A stretch of DNA of 5,879 nucleotides from CAZKRL01 sp964555295 (GCA_964555295.1 CAZKRL010000063.1:1-5879); one strand, 5' to 3'; positions 1 through 5,879 are shown, counted from the stretch's first letter. Notes: a model not told the origin generated them from the sequence alone. A program made the numbers and translations.

Positions 1-2
1 AT

Positions 3-236
3 TTAGCTGGAAATGTGCTTGTATTCCCCAACCCAATGAGCAATGAAACCACCGTATTGTTGCCAGAGGGTGTGTTCGAAATCATGCTCTATGATATGTC
101 GGGTCGTTTGGTTCTTAAGCGCTCGTCTTGTATTCAGCGTGAGGTGATACATCGTGGAGGTCTGTCAGCGGGATGCTATCAACTGCATATATTTAGCCAA
201 CAACAAAGTGTGCTAACGAAGCTGGTGGTGGAGTAG
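3..236 (+). CDS. C-terminal fragment of a T9SS-secreted protein (type A sorting domain); 5' end outside the window
   Basis: This reading frame is already open at the left edge (codons from position 3 read L-A-G-N before the GTG at 15) and ends at TAG 234-236, so it is the tail of a longer gene and the GTG is not its start. The 77 visible residues have the layout of a T9SS type A C-terminal sorting domain: a VFPNP motif at the beginning, a hydrophobic strand followed by LYDMSGRLV, a Gly-rich turn (RGGLSAGCYQLHI, in place of the usual L-x-x-G-x-Y) and a final strand ending LTKLVVE. In this family the domain directs export across the outer membrane and is normally removed or used for attachment to surface lipopolysaccharide. 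The function of the passenger part cannot be judged. The gene is convergent with gldC, with 39 bases between the stops. The domain call is firm; the protein's identity is unknown. Confidence 0.85.
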   Translation, partial: LAGNVLVFPNPMSNETTVLLPEGVFEIMLYDMSGRLVLKRSSCIQREVIHRGGLSAGCYQLHIFSQQQSVLTKLVVE

Positions 237-275
237 TAGTGTGGTTTGCTATTTATTTATCCAAGTCAAAACACC

Positions 276-306
276 TCAGCCCATGGGGGACTGAAGATTT
301 GTTTTT
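276..306 (+). terminator. Possible weak rho-independent terminator after the T9SS fragment
   Basis: On the + strand TCAGCCC (276-282) can pair with GGG and CTGA (287-294), with one bulged A at 290 and a four-base loop. A T-rich run follows at 298-307. This would suit termination of the upstream + strand gene, but the hairpin lies inside the 3' end of gldC on the opposite strand, so the coding sequence could explain part of it. It was folded by eye only. Confidence 0.25.
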
Positions 307-617
307 TCTGCGAAATAGGAACAGAAATCTCTCATAGTTGCTGCCATTTTACCATCTCCGGTGGCTCTTTCAAAGCTGTCTGCCATGGTGAGTAAAGTCT
401 GATGAACAAATTGTTTCATTTCATCGACCGACATTTCTTTATTCCAAAGGTCCACGCGCATTGTATTGCCCTCCGCTTTGTCCCAAACAGAAAGCATAAG
501 GGCCTTAATCTCTGATTCTCTTTGGTTTTCAGTGGCTGACCAGGTCATGGTTTCCGGAATTCTATTGACATCAAGGCCGATTTTGATTTTAATTTCTTCT
601 ATTTTGGAGGGTGTCAT
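276..617 (-). CDS. gldC: Gliding motility protein GldC
   Basis: This 113-residue protein has the length and the hallmark segments I recall for the GldC family: an N-terminal IKIKIGLDVNRIPETMTWSA strand region, then KALMLSVWDKAEGNTMRVDLWNKEMSVDEMKQFVHQTLLTMADSFERATGDGKMAATMRDFCSYFAEK. It has no signal peptide, lipobox or membrane segment, so it is predicted to be cytoplasmic, as GldC is described. In Flavobacterium johnsoniae gldC lies directly downstream of gldB and supports colony spreading; its biochemical role is not settled. The ATG (617-615) overlaps the gldB TGA (616-614) as ATGA, which fixes this start and suggests translational coupling from gldB. It ends at TGA 278-276, convergent with the T9SS fragment. 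Family assignment is secure; molecular function is not known. Confidence 0.95.
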   Translation of the reverse strand: MTPSKIEEIKIKIGLDVNRIPETMTWSATENQRESEIKALMLSVWDKAEGNTMRVDLWNKEMSVDEMKQFVHQTLLTMADSFERATGDGKMAATMRDFCSYFAEKTNLQSPMG

Positions 618-1681
618 TTTTTCTGAGGGGTATATGTTTCTAAAAATAATTTGCTGTCGTTCAATGCTATCACGTCTTGAAGGGAAATTTCCGGATGTTT
701 CTCAGCGTACTGCCTCACCATTTTCCATCCAATAAATGCTCCAAGCTGAGGCGCTGAATTCTGGGGTAGGCCAGGAACGCCGGTGAACGGGCCTTCAATG
801 AACCAACGATCTATATCACGGCGTTGCTTACTGTAGATAGTTCTGTTATCTGCAAGTATTTTCCATGTATTCCATTCATTCGCTTCTGCCCATTCGAATT
901 GCTCTTGCGTGTAGGATAGCAGCAGACTATCTTCAGTTTCTGGCAATAGTGCTTTACTTATACTGAGCATCTTGCCAAAGATGATAATCTCGTCTAACAA
1001 TGTTCCTTGCTCATTATAAAAAGGGTTACAGAAATATGACGCAATTGATTTGGCCAAATCAGGCATAATCATTTCCGGTGTCATGTCTCTTTTTTTGTAT
1101 TGCGGAAATAGATCAGGACTGAGGAATGATATCGCCTTGCTTTCACGCCCAAGATAATAATCGAGTGCAATGGCTATGATGGAATCTGTTACATGGATTC
1201 TATTGTTCCAGGCCGCTTGATAAAAGATGAATTCTGGAGTTTTTGTCGAAGGAAAGAAATGATTTTTTCTTTGCATCATTTCAGTAATCGCCTCTTCTAT
1301 TATCGACATCTTTTCTCGGGGGAATACTCTCTCAATCTCTTCATGGGTGAAAAGAATATCGGGATGATTCCTGAATCTTTCCAACTCAAACGCTGTCACA
1401 GAATCATTGCAGCCACCGATCCGAATATCCGCCTCAACGAAATCACAGAAAAACTGGCCATATGAGTTTCTGAGTGAATCTGTAAATCCTGTTGCGTCTT
1501 TGAAACTGTTTCTGTATAGATCGAGGTCAAACCGGCGAAACGACAACGAAAGATCATTTCTTTCCTCTTTAGGAATTTCTTCAGTGTAGGGCGTTTTAGG
1601 TTGTCCACAACTCAAAAGTATCGTTATGCATAAAATGAATTGAATAACTTTTTTGCATTTTGAGCCCTCCTTAAGCGGCAT
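614..1681 (-). CDS. gldB: Gliding motility lipoprotein GldB
   Basis: With the ATG at 1681 the product has 355 residues. The N-terminus is a lipoprotein signal: a basic n-region (KEGSKCKK), a hydrophobic stretch VIQFILCITILLS and the lipobox L-L-S-C with acylated Cys at residue 25. The mature part matches the GldB family as I know it: FDLDLYRNSF near the start, then LFPQYKKRDMTPEMIMPDLAKSIA, then LLDEIIIFGKML, SYTQEQFEWAEANEWNTWKILAD, and a C-terminal EGPFTGVPGLPQNSAPQLGAFIGWKMVRQYAEKHP. GldB is a cell-envelope lipoprotein needed for gliding and for normal T9SS function in F. johnsoniae. The frame stays open upstream to 1774, but that would put 31 hydrophilic residues before the signal peptide and overlap the divergent gene, so I chose 1681. 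It overlaps gldC by four bases. Family assignment is strong; the exact start is slightly less certain. Confidence 0.93.
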   Translation of the reverse strand: MPLKEGSKCKKVIQFILCITILLSCGQPKTPYTEEIPKEERNDLSLSFRRFDLDLYRNSFKDATGFTDSLRNSYGQFFCDFVEADIRIGGCNDSVTAFELERFRNHPDILFTHEEIERVFPREKMSIIEEAITEMMQRKNHFFPSTKTPEFIFYQAAWNNRIHVTDSIIAIALDYYLGRESKAISFLSPDLFPQYKKRDMTPEMIMPDLAKSIASYFCNPFYNEQGTLLDEIIIFGKMLSISKALLPETEDSLLLSYTQEQFEWAEANEWNTWKILADNRTIYSKQRRDIDRWFIEGPFTGVPGLPQNSAPQLGAFIGWKMVRQYAEKHPEISLQDVIALNDSKLFLETYTPQKK

Positions 1682-1714
1682 TATTTCGAATTTTATAGTC
1701 CAATTATAATTACT
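1682..1714. promoter_or_regulatory. Divergent start region between gldB and the beta-barrel gene
   Basis: Only 33 AT-rich bases separate the two divergent ATG codons, so any promoters must lie here or inside the opposite gene. The gap contains a perfect 10-base palindrome, AATTATAATT (1702-1711). On the minus strand TATAATTG (1708-1701) matches the Bacteroidota -7 pattern TAnnTTTG at all but one position, but I find no convincing TTG -33 partner. This is a location inferred from gene arrangement rather than a recognised promoter. Confidence 0.3.
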
Positions 1715-2503
1715 ATGAAAAAGGTCTTTTGGGTCTCTTTGTTTTTTTGCTTCTGTCATGCAGCGATTTCTCAAACTTCAAAATGGAAAATAGGTTTGAG
1801 GTTTGATCCCAATATTACCTGGTATAAACCTGAAAGCAATATTACCAATACTGGAGCAAAAATGCGTTTTGGATTTGGTCTGGCGGTAGATAAAATGTTC
1901 ACAGACAGATATGCGATAGGTACTGGATTCAATATTGTGCGCATGGGAGGCGGGTTGAAGTATTTTCAGGAGACAAATGCAAAGGATGCCGGAATAACGA
2001 GCCTGAATGACACTACCATTGTAATTGTAGATAAAACTCGAAACTATGATATGCAGTTTTTTGAGGTGCCACTGACGTTGAAGTTGCGCACCAATGAAAT
2101 TGGTTATATCACTTATTGGGCACAAATGGGTTTGGGACTTGGAATCAGAATTAAGGCCTCGGCAGATGATGAAAACGATGTAGTTATGAAACAGAATGGA
2201 GAATCATTCGAAAGTGATAATTCAACCAGGGATGGAGAAGTGAATGATATTGATGTTAACGACGCGATAAGTGTCTTTCGCCTTGGATTTATTGTGGCAG
2301 GAGGAATTGAGTACAACCTAAGCGGTAATACGAGCTTGGTCGCAGGTGTAGGTTACAATAACGGTCTGAACAATATTCTTAAATCAAAAGCTGTAGCTGA
2401 TAACGGATCCGGAGCACCGGATGTAGTTGCCGGCACTCCGGAGAAGTTTTCGATGAAGGCAGTAAGCCGCGTATTTTCATTGAATTTCGGAATTTTATTT
2501 TGA
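1715..2503 (+). CDS. Outer-membrane beta-barrel protein, PorT-like superfamily
   Basis: This 262-residue protein begins MKK followed by a hydrophobic stretch and AISQ, a typical Bacteroidota signal peptide with likely cleavage before Gln20. The mature part alternates short aromatic/glycine strands suited to a small beta-barrel: WKIGLRFDPNITWY (24-37), MRFGFGLAVDKMFTDRYAIGTGFNIVRMG (50-78), MQFFEVPLTLKLRTN (113-127), YWAQMGLGLGIRIKA (134-148), FRLGFIVAGGIEYNL (188-202), LVAGVGYNNGLNNI (208-221), ending SRVFSLNFGILF. The terminal Phe is the usual outer-membrane assembly signal. A long acidic insertion (about residues 150-185) is probably a surface loop. This is the general 'outer membrane beta-barrel/PorT family' fold; nothing shows it is the T9SS component PorT/SprT itself. 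It is divergent from gldB and precedes nadE by three bases, so the two are probably cotranscribed. The ligand or role is unknown. Confidence 0.85.
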   Translation: MKKVFWVSLFFCFCHAAISQTSKWKIGLRFDPNITWYKPESNITNTGAKMRFGFGLAVDKMFTDRYAIGTGFNIVRMGGGLKYFQETNAKDAGITSLNDTTIVIVDKTRNYDMQFFEVPLTLKLRTNEIGYITYWAQMGLGLGIRIKASADDENDVVMKQNGESFESDNSTRDGEVNDIDVNDAISVFRLGFIVAGGIEYNLSGNTSLVAGVGYNNGLNNILKSKAVADNGSGAPDVVAGTPEKFSMKAVSRVFSLNFGILF

Positions 2504-2506
2504 TCT

Positions 2507-3310
2507 GTGGTTAAAGAGCAGGAAACGTCTTATTTCATATCGCAATGGCTCAAAGTGTATTGCGACAAGGCAGGTATGGATGGCTTTACAGTCGGTGTTT
2601 CGGGAGGAATTGATTCTGCTGTTACATCATCTCTTTGCGCTCTCACAGGTAAAACGGTTATGTTGTTGGAGCTTCCCATTCATCAGGCGCAATCGCAGGT
2701 TTCTCGTGCACAAGAACATATTCACTGGCTGAAGTCCAGGCATCCAAACGTTCATTCCTTAAGTATAGATCTTACTTTTTCTTTCGAGTCACTGAAAAGT
2801 TCATTGCCCTCATTTGATGTAAATCAAGAAACTCGACAACTCGCCGAGGCAAATACGCGTGCTCGTTTGCGCATGTCAACGCTCTATTATGTAGCCGGAA
2901 TGAACCGGCTGCTGGTAGCAGGAACGGGAAATAAAATTGAAGATTTCGGTGTGGGTTTTTATACGAAGTATGGCGATGGTGGGGTAGATGTTTCTCCTAT
3001 CGCCGACTTAATGAAGTCGGAAGTTTATGCTGTCGCAAGATCTTTAGGTATATGTGATTCCATTCTTTCGGCCGCGCCCACCGATGGTCTATGGGGCGAC
3101 GACCGCACAGACGAGGATCAACTCGGCGCCTCTTATGATGCACTCGAATGGGCAATGAAATTCACCGCAATGGCAGATTGTAACGAGAGCAACCTTTCAG
3201 CCGAGCAGTCTCAAACTCTGCAATTGTATCGCCGACTTCATGCGGCAAATCAACACAAGATGCAGCCGATTCCGGTCTGCATCATTCCCGACGATTTGAG
3301 ACGAAATTAA
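2507..3310 (+). CDS. nadE: NAD+ synthetase, ammonia-dependent type
   Basis: NadE makes NAD+ from nicotinic acid adenine dinucleotide, ATP and ammonia in the cytoplasm, the last step of NAD biosynthesis. The 267-residue protein is one synthetase domain without the N-terminal nitrilase-like glutaminase domain of the larger form. Motifs in order: the PP-loop SGGIDS (32-37), NTRARLR (116-122), AGTGNKIEDFGVGF (138-151), TKYGDGGVD (153-161), PTDGLWGDDRTDEDQLG (191-207) and the C-terminal ANQHKMQPIP (247-256), all as expected for an active enzyme. The start is GTG at 2507: an in-frame TGA at 2501 blocks extension, and the first ATG (residue 24) would remove the N-terminal helix just before the PP-loop. 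It follows the beta-barrel gene by three bases and is convergent with the large secreted gene, with 11 bases between stops. Confidence 0.97.
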   Translation: MVKEQETSYFISQWLKVYCDKAGMDGFTVGVSGGIDSAVTSSLCALTGKTVMLLELPIHQAQSQVSRAQEHIHWLKSRHPNVHSLSIDLTFSFESLKSSLPSFDVNQETRQLAEANTRARLRMSTLYYVAGMNRLLVAGTGNKIEDFGVGFYTKYGDGGVDVSPIADLMKSEVYAVARSLGICDSILSAAPTDGLWGDDRTDEDQLGASYDALEWAMKFTAMADCNESNLSAEQSQTLQLYRRLHAANQHKMQPIPVCIIPDDLRRN

Positions 3311-3321
3311 GTTCTGTTTCT

Positions 3322-5879
3322 TTATCGAAGTTGTATCAGTCGAATCGGCGGCTCGTTGGAGTTGATATCATAAACGAAGTACATCCCAGCAGGTAAATCA
3401 TATAGGGTTACTGAGTAGTTATTGCTTTCATTCAACTGCAAGGTTTGTGTCTCTTGGCCCACTGCATTCACAATTTTCGCCTGAACATATGCATTGCTCT
3501 TTATGGTTACCGGTCCGCGACTTGGATTGGGGTATGCAATCAGCTCAGATACTTCCTGCGATTCGGTTTCCTCGTGAATTTCCATGCATGCTATCAGGGT
3601 TATCGTTTTTGAAACTGAAGCAGATGTGCCACATGCATTGCCATTTCTAACCGATACACTTCCGGATGCACTTCCCCAGTTACAGGTCATTGTGGCAGTG
3701 CCCTGGCCCGATGTGATAGTGACGCCCGCGGGTACGGTCCATGTTGGTGTAACTCCCGCAATAGCTGTCGTGGAGAAGGTAAGACCCACTTGATTGGAAC
3801 ATGCATTGGAGGGTCCGCTGATACTCGATGGTGTGGATGGTAACCGCGTGAGTGTAGCGCTTCTTGAAGAGCTTCCACCGCATGAGTTTACAGCAGTTAC
3901 AGAGAGTATTCCCGATATAAATGTGGCAGGTATGTTTAAGGTTATGGTGTTTGCATTGTTTGTTACGATGCTGCATCCACTTGGTACGACCCAGTTATAG
4001 GTGATGGCTCCAGGTATGGCGTTGATAGAGTAGGTGAATTGTCCACCGCCACACAAATTACTGGTAGGTCCTGTCAAACTTGCAATGGCAATGGGGTTTT
4101 TGGTGAGTGTCGCTGTTCTCAATGCACTCTGACCACAACTGCTTGAGGCCGCAACGCTTAAGTTGCCACTCGTGAAGCTGCTGCCAATACTCAATGTGAT
4201 GCTAGGCGTTCCTTGGCCGGCGATAATGGTTGTATTGGATGGCACTGTCCAATTGTATGATGATGCACCCATTACTGCAGATATACTGTAGGTAAATGTC
4301 GAGCCTGGACATACGTTGTTCAAGGTGCCGCTGATGACCGATGGAGTAGCAGGTACGCTGTAAATCATCTTGGTTCTGTTGCTACTGCTACCAAAACAGT
4401 TTACGGATCTGACCGCAAGCGTGCCACTCGAGGTAAAGGTAGAGGAATAGGATATTACTACTGAATTCGTTCCCTGACCACTGAGAATGATAGCATTAGT
4501 AGGTGCTGTCCATTGATACGACGTTGCATTTGTGACAGCTGCAATACTATAGGTTTGGGTGGTTCCAGCGCACACATTGGTAGACGGTCCACTGATCGTG
4601 CCGGGGATATTGGGATTGGTGGTGTATGCAACAACCGATCTGCAATAGGTTGCACTTTGTCCGCACGAATTCACTGCTCTTACACATAGGTTGCCAGTGT
4701 TGTAGGTGGATGAGAAATTTAGTGTAATACTATTGGTGGTCGACGAACCTGTCGCGCCTGTGGGAAGTGTCCATATATACGAGGTGGCTCCATTCACCGC
4801 AGCAACCGAGAATGTTTGATTGGTAGCATTGCGACAAACACCGGCGGGTCCGGAAATCGCTGTGGGCGCTGCGGGTGATGGGATATTGGAATTACCAACG
4901 GTGTAGGTTGCACTTTCTGTGCAGCTGCCACTGGTGACAGTAACACTATAAGTTCCAGGCGCCAATCCCGAAATATCTTCTGTGGTGGCTCCATTGCTCC
5001 ATGCATAGTTGTAGGTGGTTCCTCCTGTTGTTGTGAGATTGATGGAGCCGTCACTGGCTGCGCTGCAGCTCGCATTGGAAGTAATGGCAGCCAGTGTGAG
5101 TACGCAACAATTTTCGTTGACTTGTCCATTGCAGTTGTCATCGATGGTGTTGGTGCATATTTCTGTCGCGCTAGGATTGATCGCAATGTTGTTGTCGTTG
5201 CAGTCGGTGTTGTTGCTCACATAGCCTGCAGGCGCAGTGCATCCTACAGTTGTTACTGTAGCAGAACCAAAGCCATCCCCGTCGGCATCTTGGTAGTAAG
5301 TGATGTTGTTGGCAACTGTCGTTGTAATACTAGTCGAAGTTACCGGAGATCCTGTCGCACACGTCGCAGTGGAGGTCATGACCACACTGATGGCATCACC
5401 ATTGGCAAGCGTTGTTGTGGTGTAGGTAGAAGAAGTTGCACTGGTAATGTTACTTCCGTTCAGTCGCCACTGGTACGTCGGTGTTCCGCCGTTCACCGCT
5501 GTTGCAGTGAAGGTCACACTCGCGCCAGAGCAGATGGTGTTGTCGGCGTCGCTCGATGTGATGTTTACGCTCGCAGGAAGGTTCGCATTCACTGTTGTTG
5601 TAATGTTATTCGATGTTGCCGGTGATCCCGTTGCACACGTCGCCGTGGAGGTCATGACCACACTGATGGCATCGCCATTGGCAAGCGATGTTGTGGTGTA
5701 AGTAGAAGAAGTTGCATTGGTAATGTTACTTCCGTTGAGTCGCCACTGATACGTAGGTGTTCCGCCGTTCACCGCTGTTGCAGTGAAGGTGACACTCGCG
5801 CCCGAGCAGATGGTGTTGTCGGCATCGCTCGATGTGATGTTTACGCTCGCAGGAAGGTTCGCATTCACTGTTGTTGTAA
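3322..5879 (-). CDS. Large modular T9SS-secreted adhesin-like protein; N-terminal part outside the window
   Basis: The frame is open to the right edge (ACA-ACA-ACA precede the GTG at 5868) and stops at TAA 3324-3322, leaving 851 visible residues. Numbering the Val at 5868 as 1, the order is: two near-identical Ig-like repeats (1-92, 93-184), a MopE-like Asp/Cys metal-binding motif (189-254), an SprB-type repeat (258-324), five PKD-like domains (about 335-760), a Glu-rich linker (about 762-774) and a T9SS type A sorting domain (775-848). The composition is rich in Ser, Thr, Asn and Gly with paired cysteines, as expected of a secreted surface protein. No catalytic domain is visible, so adhesion or matrix binding is the likely but unproved role; an enzyme domain could lie upstream of the window. 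Cargo function and true length cannot be determined here. Confidence 0.92.
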   Translation of the reverse strand, partial: TTTVNANLPASVNITSSDADNTICSGASVTFTATAVNGGTPTYQWRLNGSNITNATSSTYTTTSLANGDAISVVMTSTATCATGSPATSNNITTTVNANLPASVNITSSDADNTICSGASVTFTATAVNGGTPTYQWRLNGSNITSATSSTYTTTTLANGDAISVVMTSTATCATGSPVTSTSITTTVANNITYYQDADGDGFGSATVTTVGCTAPAGYVSNNTDCNDNNIAINPSATEICTNTIDDNCNGQVNENCCVLTLAAITSNASCSAASDGSINLTTTGGTTYNYAWSNGATTEDISGLAPGTYSVTVTSGSCTESATYTVGNSNIPSPAAPTAISGPAGVCRNATNQTFSVAAVNGATSYIWTLPTGATGSSTTNSITLNFSSTYNTGNLCVRAVNSCGQSATYCRSVVAYTTNPNIPGTISGPSTNVCAGTTQTYSIAAVTNATSYQWTAPTNAIILSGQGTNSVVISYSSTFTSSGTLAVRSVNCFGSSSNRTKMIYSVPATPSVISGTLNNVCPGSTFTYSISAVMGASSYNWTVPSNTTIIAGQGTPSITLSIGSSFTSGNLSVAASSSCGQSALRTATLTKNPIAIASLTGPTSNLCGGGQFTYSINAIPGAITYNWVVPSGCSIVTNNANTITLNIPATFISGILSVTAVNSCGGSSSRSATLTRLPSTPSSISGPSNACSNQVGLTFSTTAIAGVTPTWTVPAGVTITSGQGTATMTCNWGSASGSVSVRNGNACGTSASVSKTITLIACMEIHEETESQEVSELIAYPNPSRGPVTIKSNAYVQAKIVNAVGQETQTLQLNESNNYSVTLYDLPAGMYFVYDINSNEPPIRLIQLR
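3325..3546 (-). other. T9SS type A C-terminal sorting domain of the large secreted protein
   Basis: Residues 775-848 contain IAYPNPSRGPVTI, a middle strand ending VNAVGQETQTL, the LYDLPAGMYFVYD turn and strand, and a final IRLIQLR with a basic C-terminus. This is the usual order of the type A sorting domain that targets proteins to the type IX secretion system. A short acidic linker (HEETESQEVSE) separates it from the last PKD-like domain, a plausible site for removal of the signal. Confidence 0.92.
3589..4866 (-). other. Array of five diverged PKD-like domains within the large secreted protein
   Basis: Five units of 84-88 residues start with I-S-G-P or a variant and a Cys, and contain a Tyr-x-Trp-x-x-Pro core (SYIWTLP, SYQWTAP, SYNWTVP, TYNWVVP, TPTWTVP), often a G-Q-G-T turn, and a closing xx-C-G-x-S strand. 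The conserved Cys pairs are at 345/402, 433/491, 520/578, 606/663 and 690/746, each 56-58 apart, probably disulfides. Approximate unit limits are 4621-4866, 4357-4608, 4099-4356, 3844-4098 and 3589-3843. Unlike the upstream repeats, these units are strongly diverged from each other. Confidence 0.85.
4897..5097 (-). other. SprB-type repeat domain within the large secreted protein
   Basis: Residues 258-324 carry the SprB repeat pattern: a first Cys (268), SDGSINLTTTGG (273-283), YNYAWSNGATTEDISGLAPGTYSVTVT (286-312) and a second Cys (316) followed by TESATYTV. Such repeats build up the F. johnsoniae gliding adhesin SprB and many other Bacteroidota surface proteins. A single copy is present here, joined directly after the metal-binding motif. 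Confidence 0.88.
5107..5304 (-). other. MopE-like Asp/Cys-rich metal-binding motif within the large secreted protein
   Basis: Residues 189-254 (Val at 5868 as 1) show the pattern YYQDADGDGFG (191-201), then GYVSNNTDCNDNN with D222, C223 and D225, then NPSATEIC, IDDNCNGQVNENC with D243, D244, C246. This D-x-D-G-D-G-F-G, DCND, IDDNCNG signature is the 'putative metal-binding motif' named after the copper-binding MopE protein; the acidic first part resembles a calcium-binding loop. The bound metal is not shown by the sequence. Confidence 0.85.
5317..5868 (-). repeat. Two tandem 276-base (92-residue) near-identical Ig-like repeats
   Basis: Units at 5593-5868 and 5317-5592 align without gaps. By eye about 20 of 276 bases differ (near 93% identity) and 5 of 92 residues differ (unit positions 51, 61, 84, 87, 88). 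Each unit runs from VNANLPASVNITSSDADNT through YQWRLNGSNIT to ATCATGSP and ITTT, an Ig-like adhesin pattern with a Trp core and two cysteines 57 residues apart (21 and 78). The 11 bases at the window edge (5869-5879) equal those at 5593-5603, so a further copy probably continues upstream. Confidence 0.95.

Noticed and set aside
466..735. An 89-codon + strand open frame across the gldB/gldC junction.
   Set aside because: It lies wholly antisense to two securely identified genes, with no family resemblance.
1645..1652. TAACTTTT as a possible Bacteroidota -7 element for the beta-barrel gene.
   Set aside because: It matches TAnnTTTG except the last base, but no TTG lies at the right distance upstream and the region is coding for gldB on the other strand.
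1778..2125. A 115-codon minus-strand open frame inside the beta-barrel gene.
   Set aside because: The opposite-strand frame has a clear signal peptide, beta strands and terminal Phe; this one shows no protein-like pattern.
1715..2503. Calling the beta-barrel gene porT/sprT, the T9SS component.
   Set aside because: It shares the general barrel superfamily, but I do not recognise the specific PorT/SprT sequence. Position next to gldB alone is not enough.
3311..3321. A shared bidirectional terminator between nadE and the large secreted gene.
   Set aside because: The 11-base gap holds no inverted repeat that I can see.
5122..5625. A 167-codon open frame on the + strand opposite the large secreted gene.
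   Set aside because: Its translation is low-complexity (rich in Arg, Cys, Val, Ser), spans the repeat units and MopE-like motif in antisense, and has no recognisable domain. The repeated, stop-poor codons of the real gene explain it.
5317..5868. A CRISPR array or mobile-element repeat.
   Set aside because: The units are 276-base, in-frame, spacer-free coding repeats of an Ig-like domain.

Overview
The window comes from a member of the Bacteroidota, probably a gliding or type IX secretion system (T9SS)-bearing lineage. The evidence is a gldB-gldC pair, two separate genes that end in T9SS type A C-terminal sorting domains, SprB-type and PKD-like adhesin domains, and an outer-membrane beta-barrel gene. 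I would not place it below phylum/class level from this sequence alone.

Layout from left to right: (1) 3-236 (+) is the 3' tail of a secreted protein whose visible part is essentially only a T9SS sorting domain. (2) 276-1681 (-) is a two-gene unit, gldB then gldC in transcription order, with a 4-base ATGA overlap. (3) 1682-1714 is a 33-base gap between divergent starts. (4) 1715-3310 (+) is a two-gene unit: a signal-peptide-bearing outer-membrane beta-barrel protein (PorT-like superfamily), then nadE (NAD+ synthetase), which starts at GTG three bases after the preceding stop. (5) 3322-5879 (-) is the 3' part of a large secreted modular protein that runs off the right edge. From N- to C-terminus it shows two near-identical 92-residue Ig-like repeats, a MopE-like Asp/Cys-rich metal-binding motif, an SprB-type repeat, five PKD-like domains, a short acidic linker and a T9SS sorting domain.

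Functionally, GldB (lipoprotein) and GldC belong to the gliding/T9SS-associated protein set, and the two flanking partial genes look like cargo of such a secretion system. nadE is a housekeeping enzyme that, to my knowledge, is often found next to gldB/gldC in Bacteroidota. The window is almost fully coding: the gaps are 39, 33, 3 and 11 bases. I see no RNA gene, insertion sequence or CRISPR array. The core genes are well-known families. The most unusual material is the repeat architecture of the large secreted protein, not a clearly new system.
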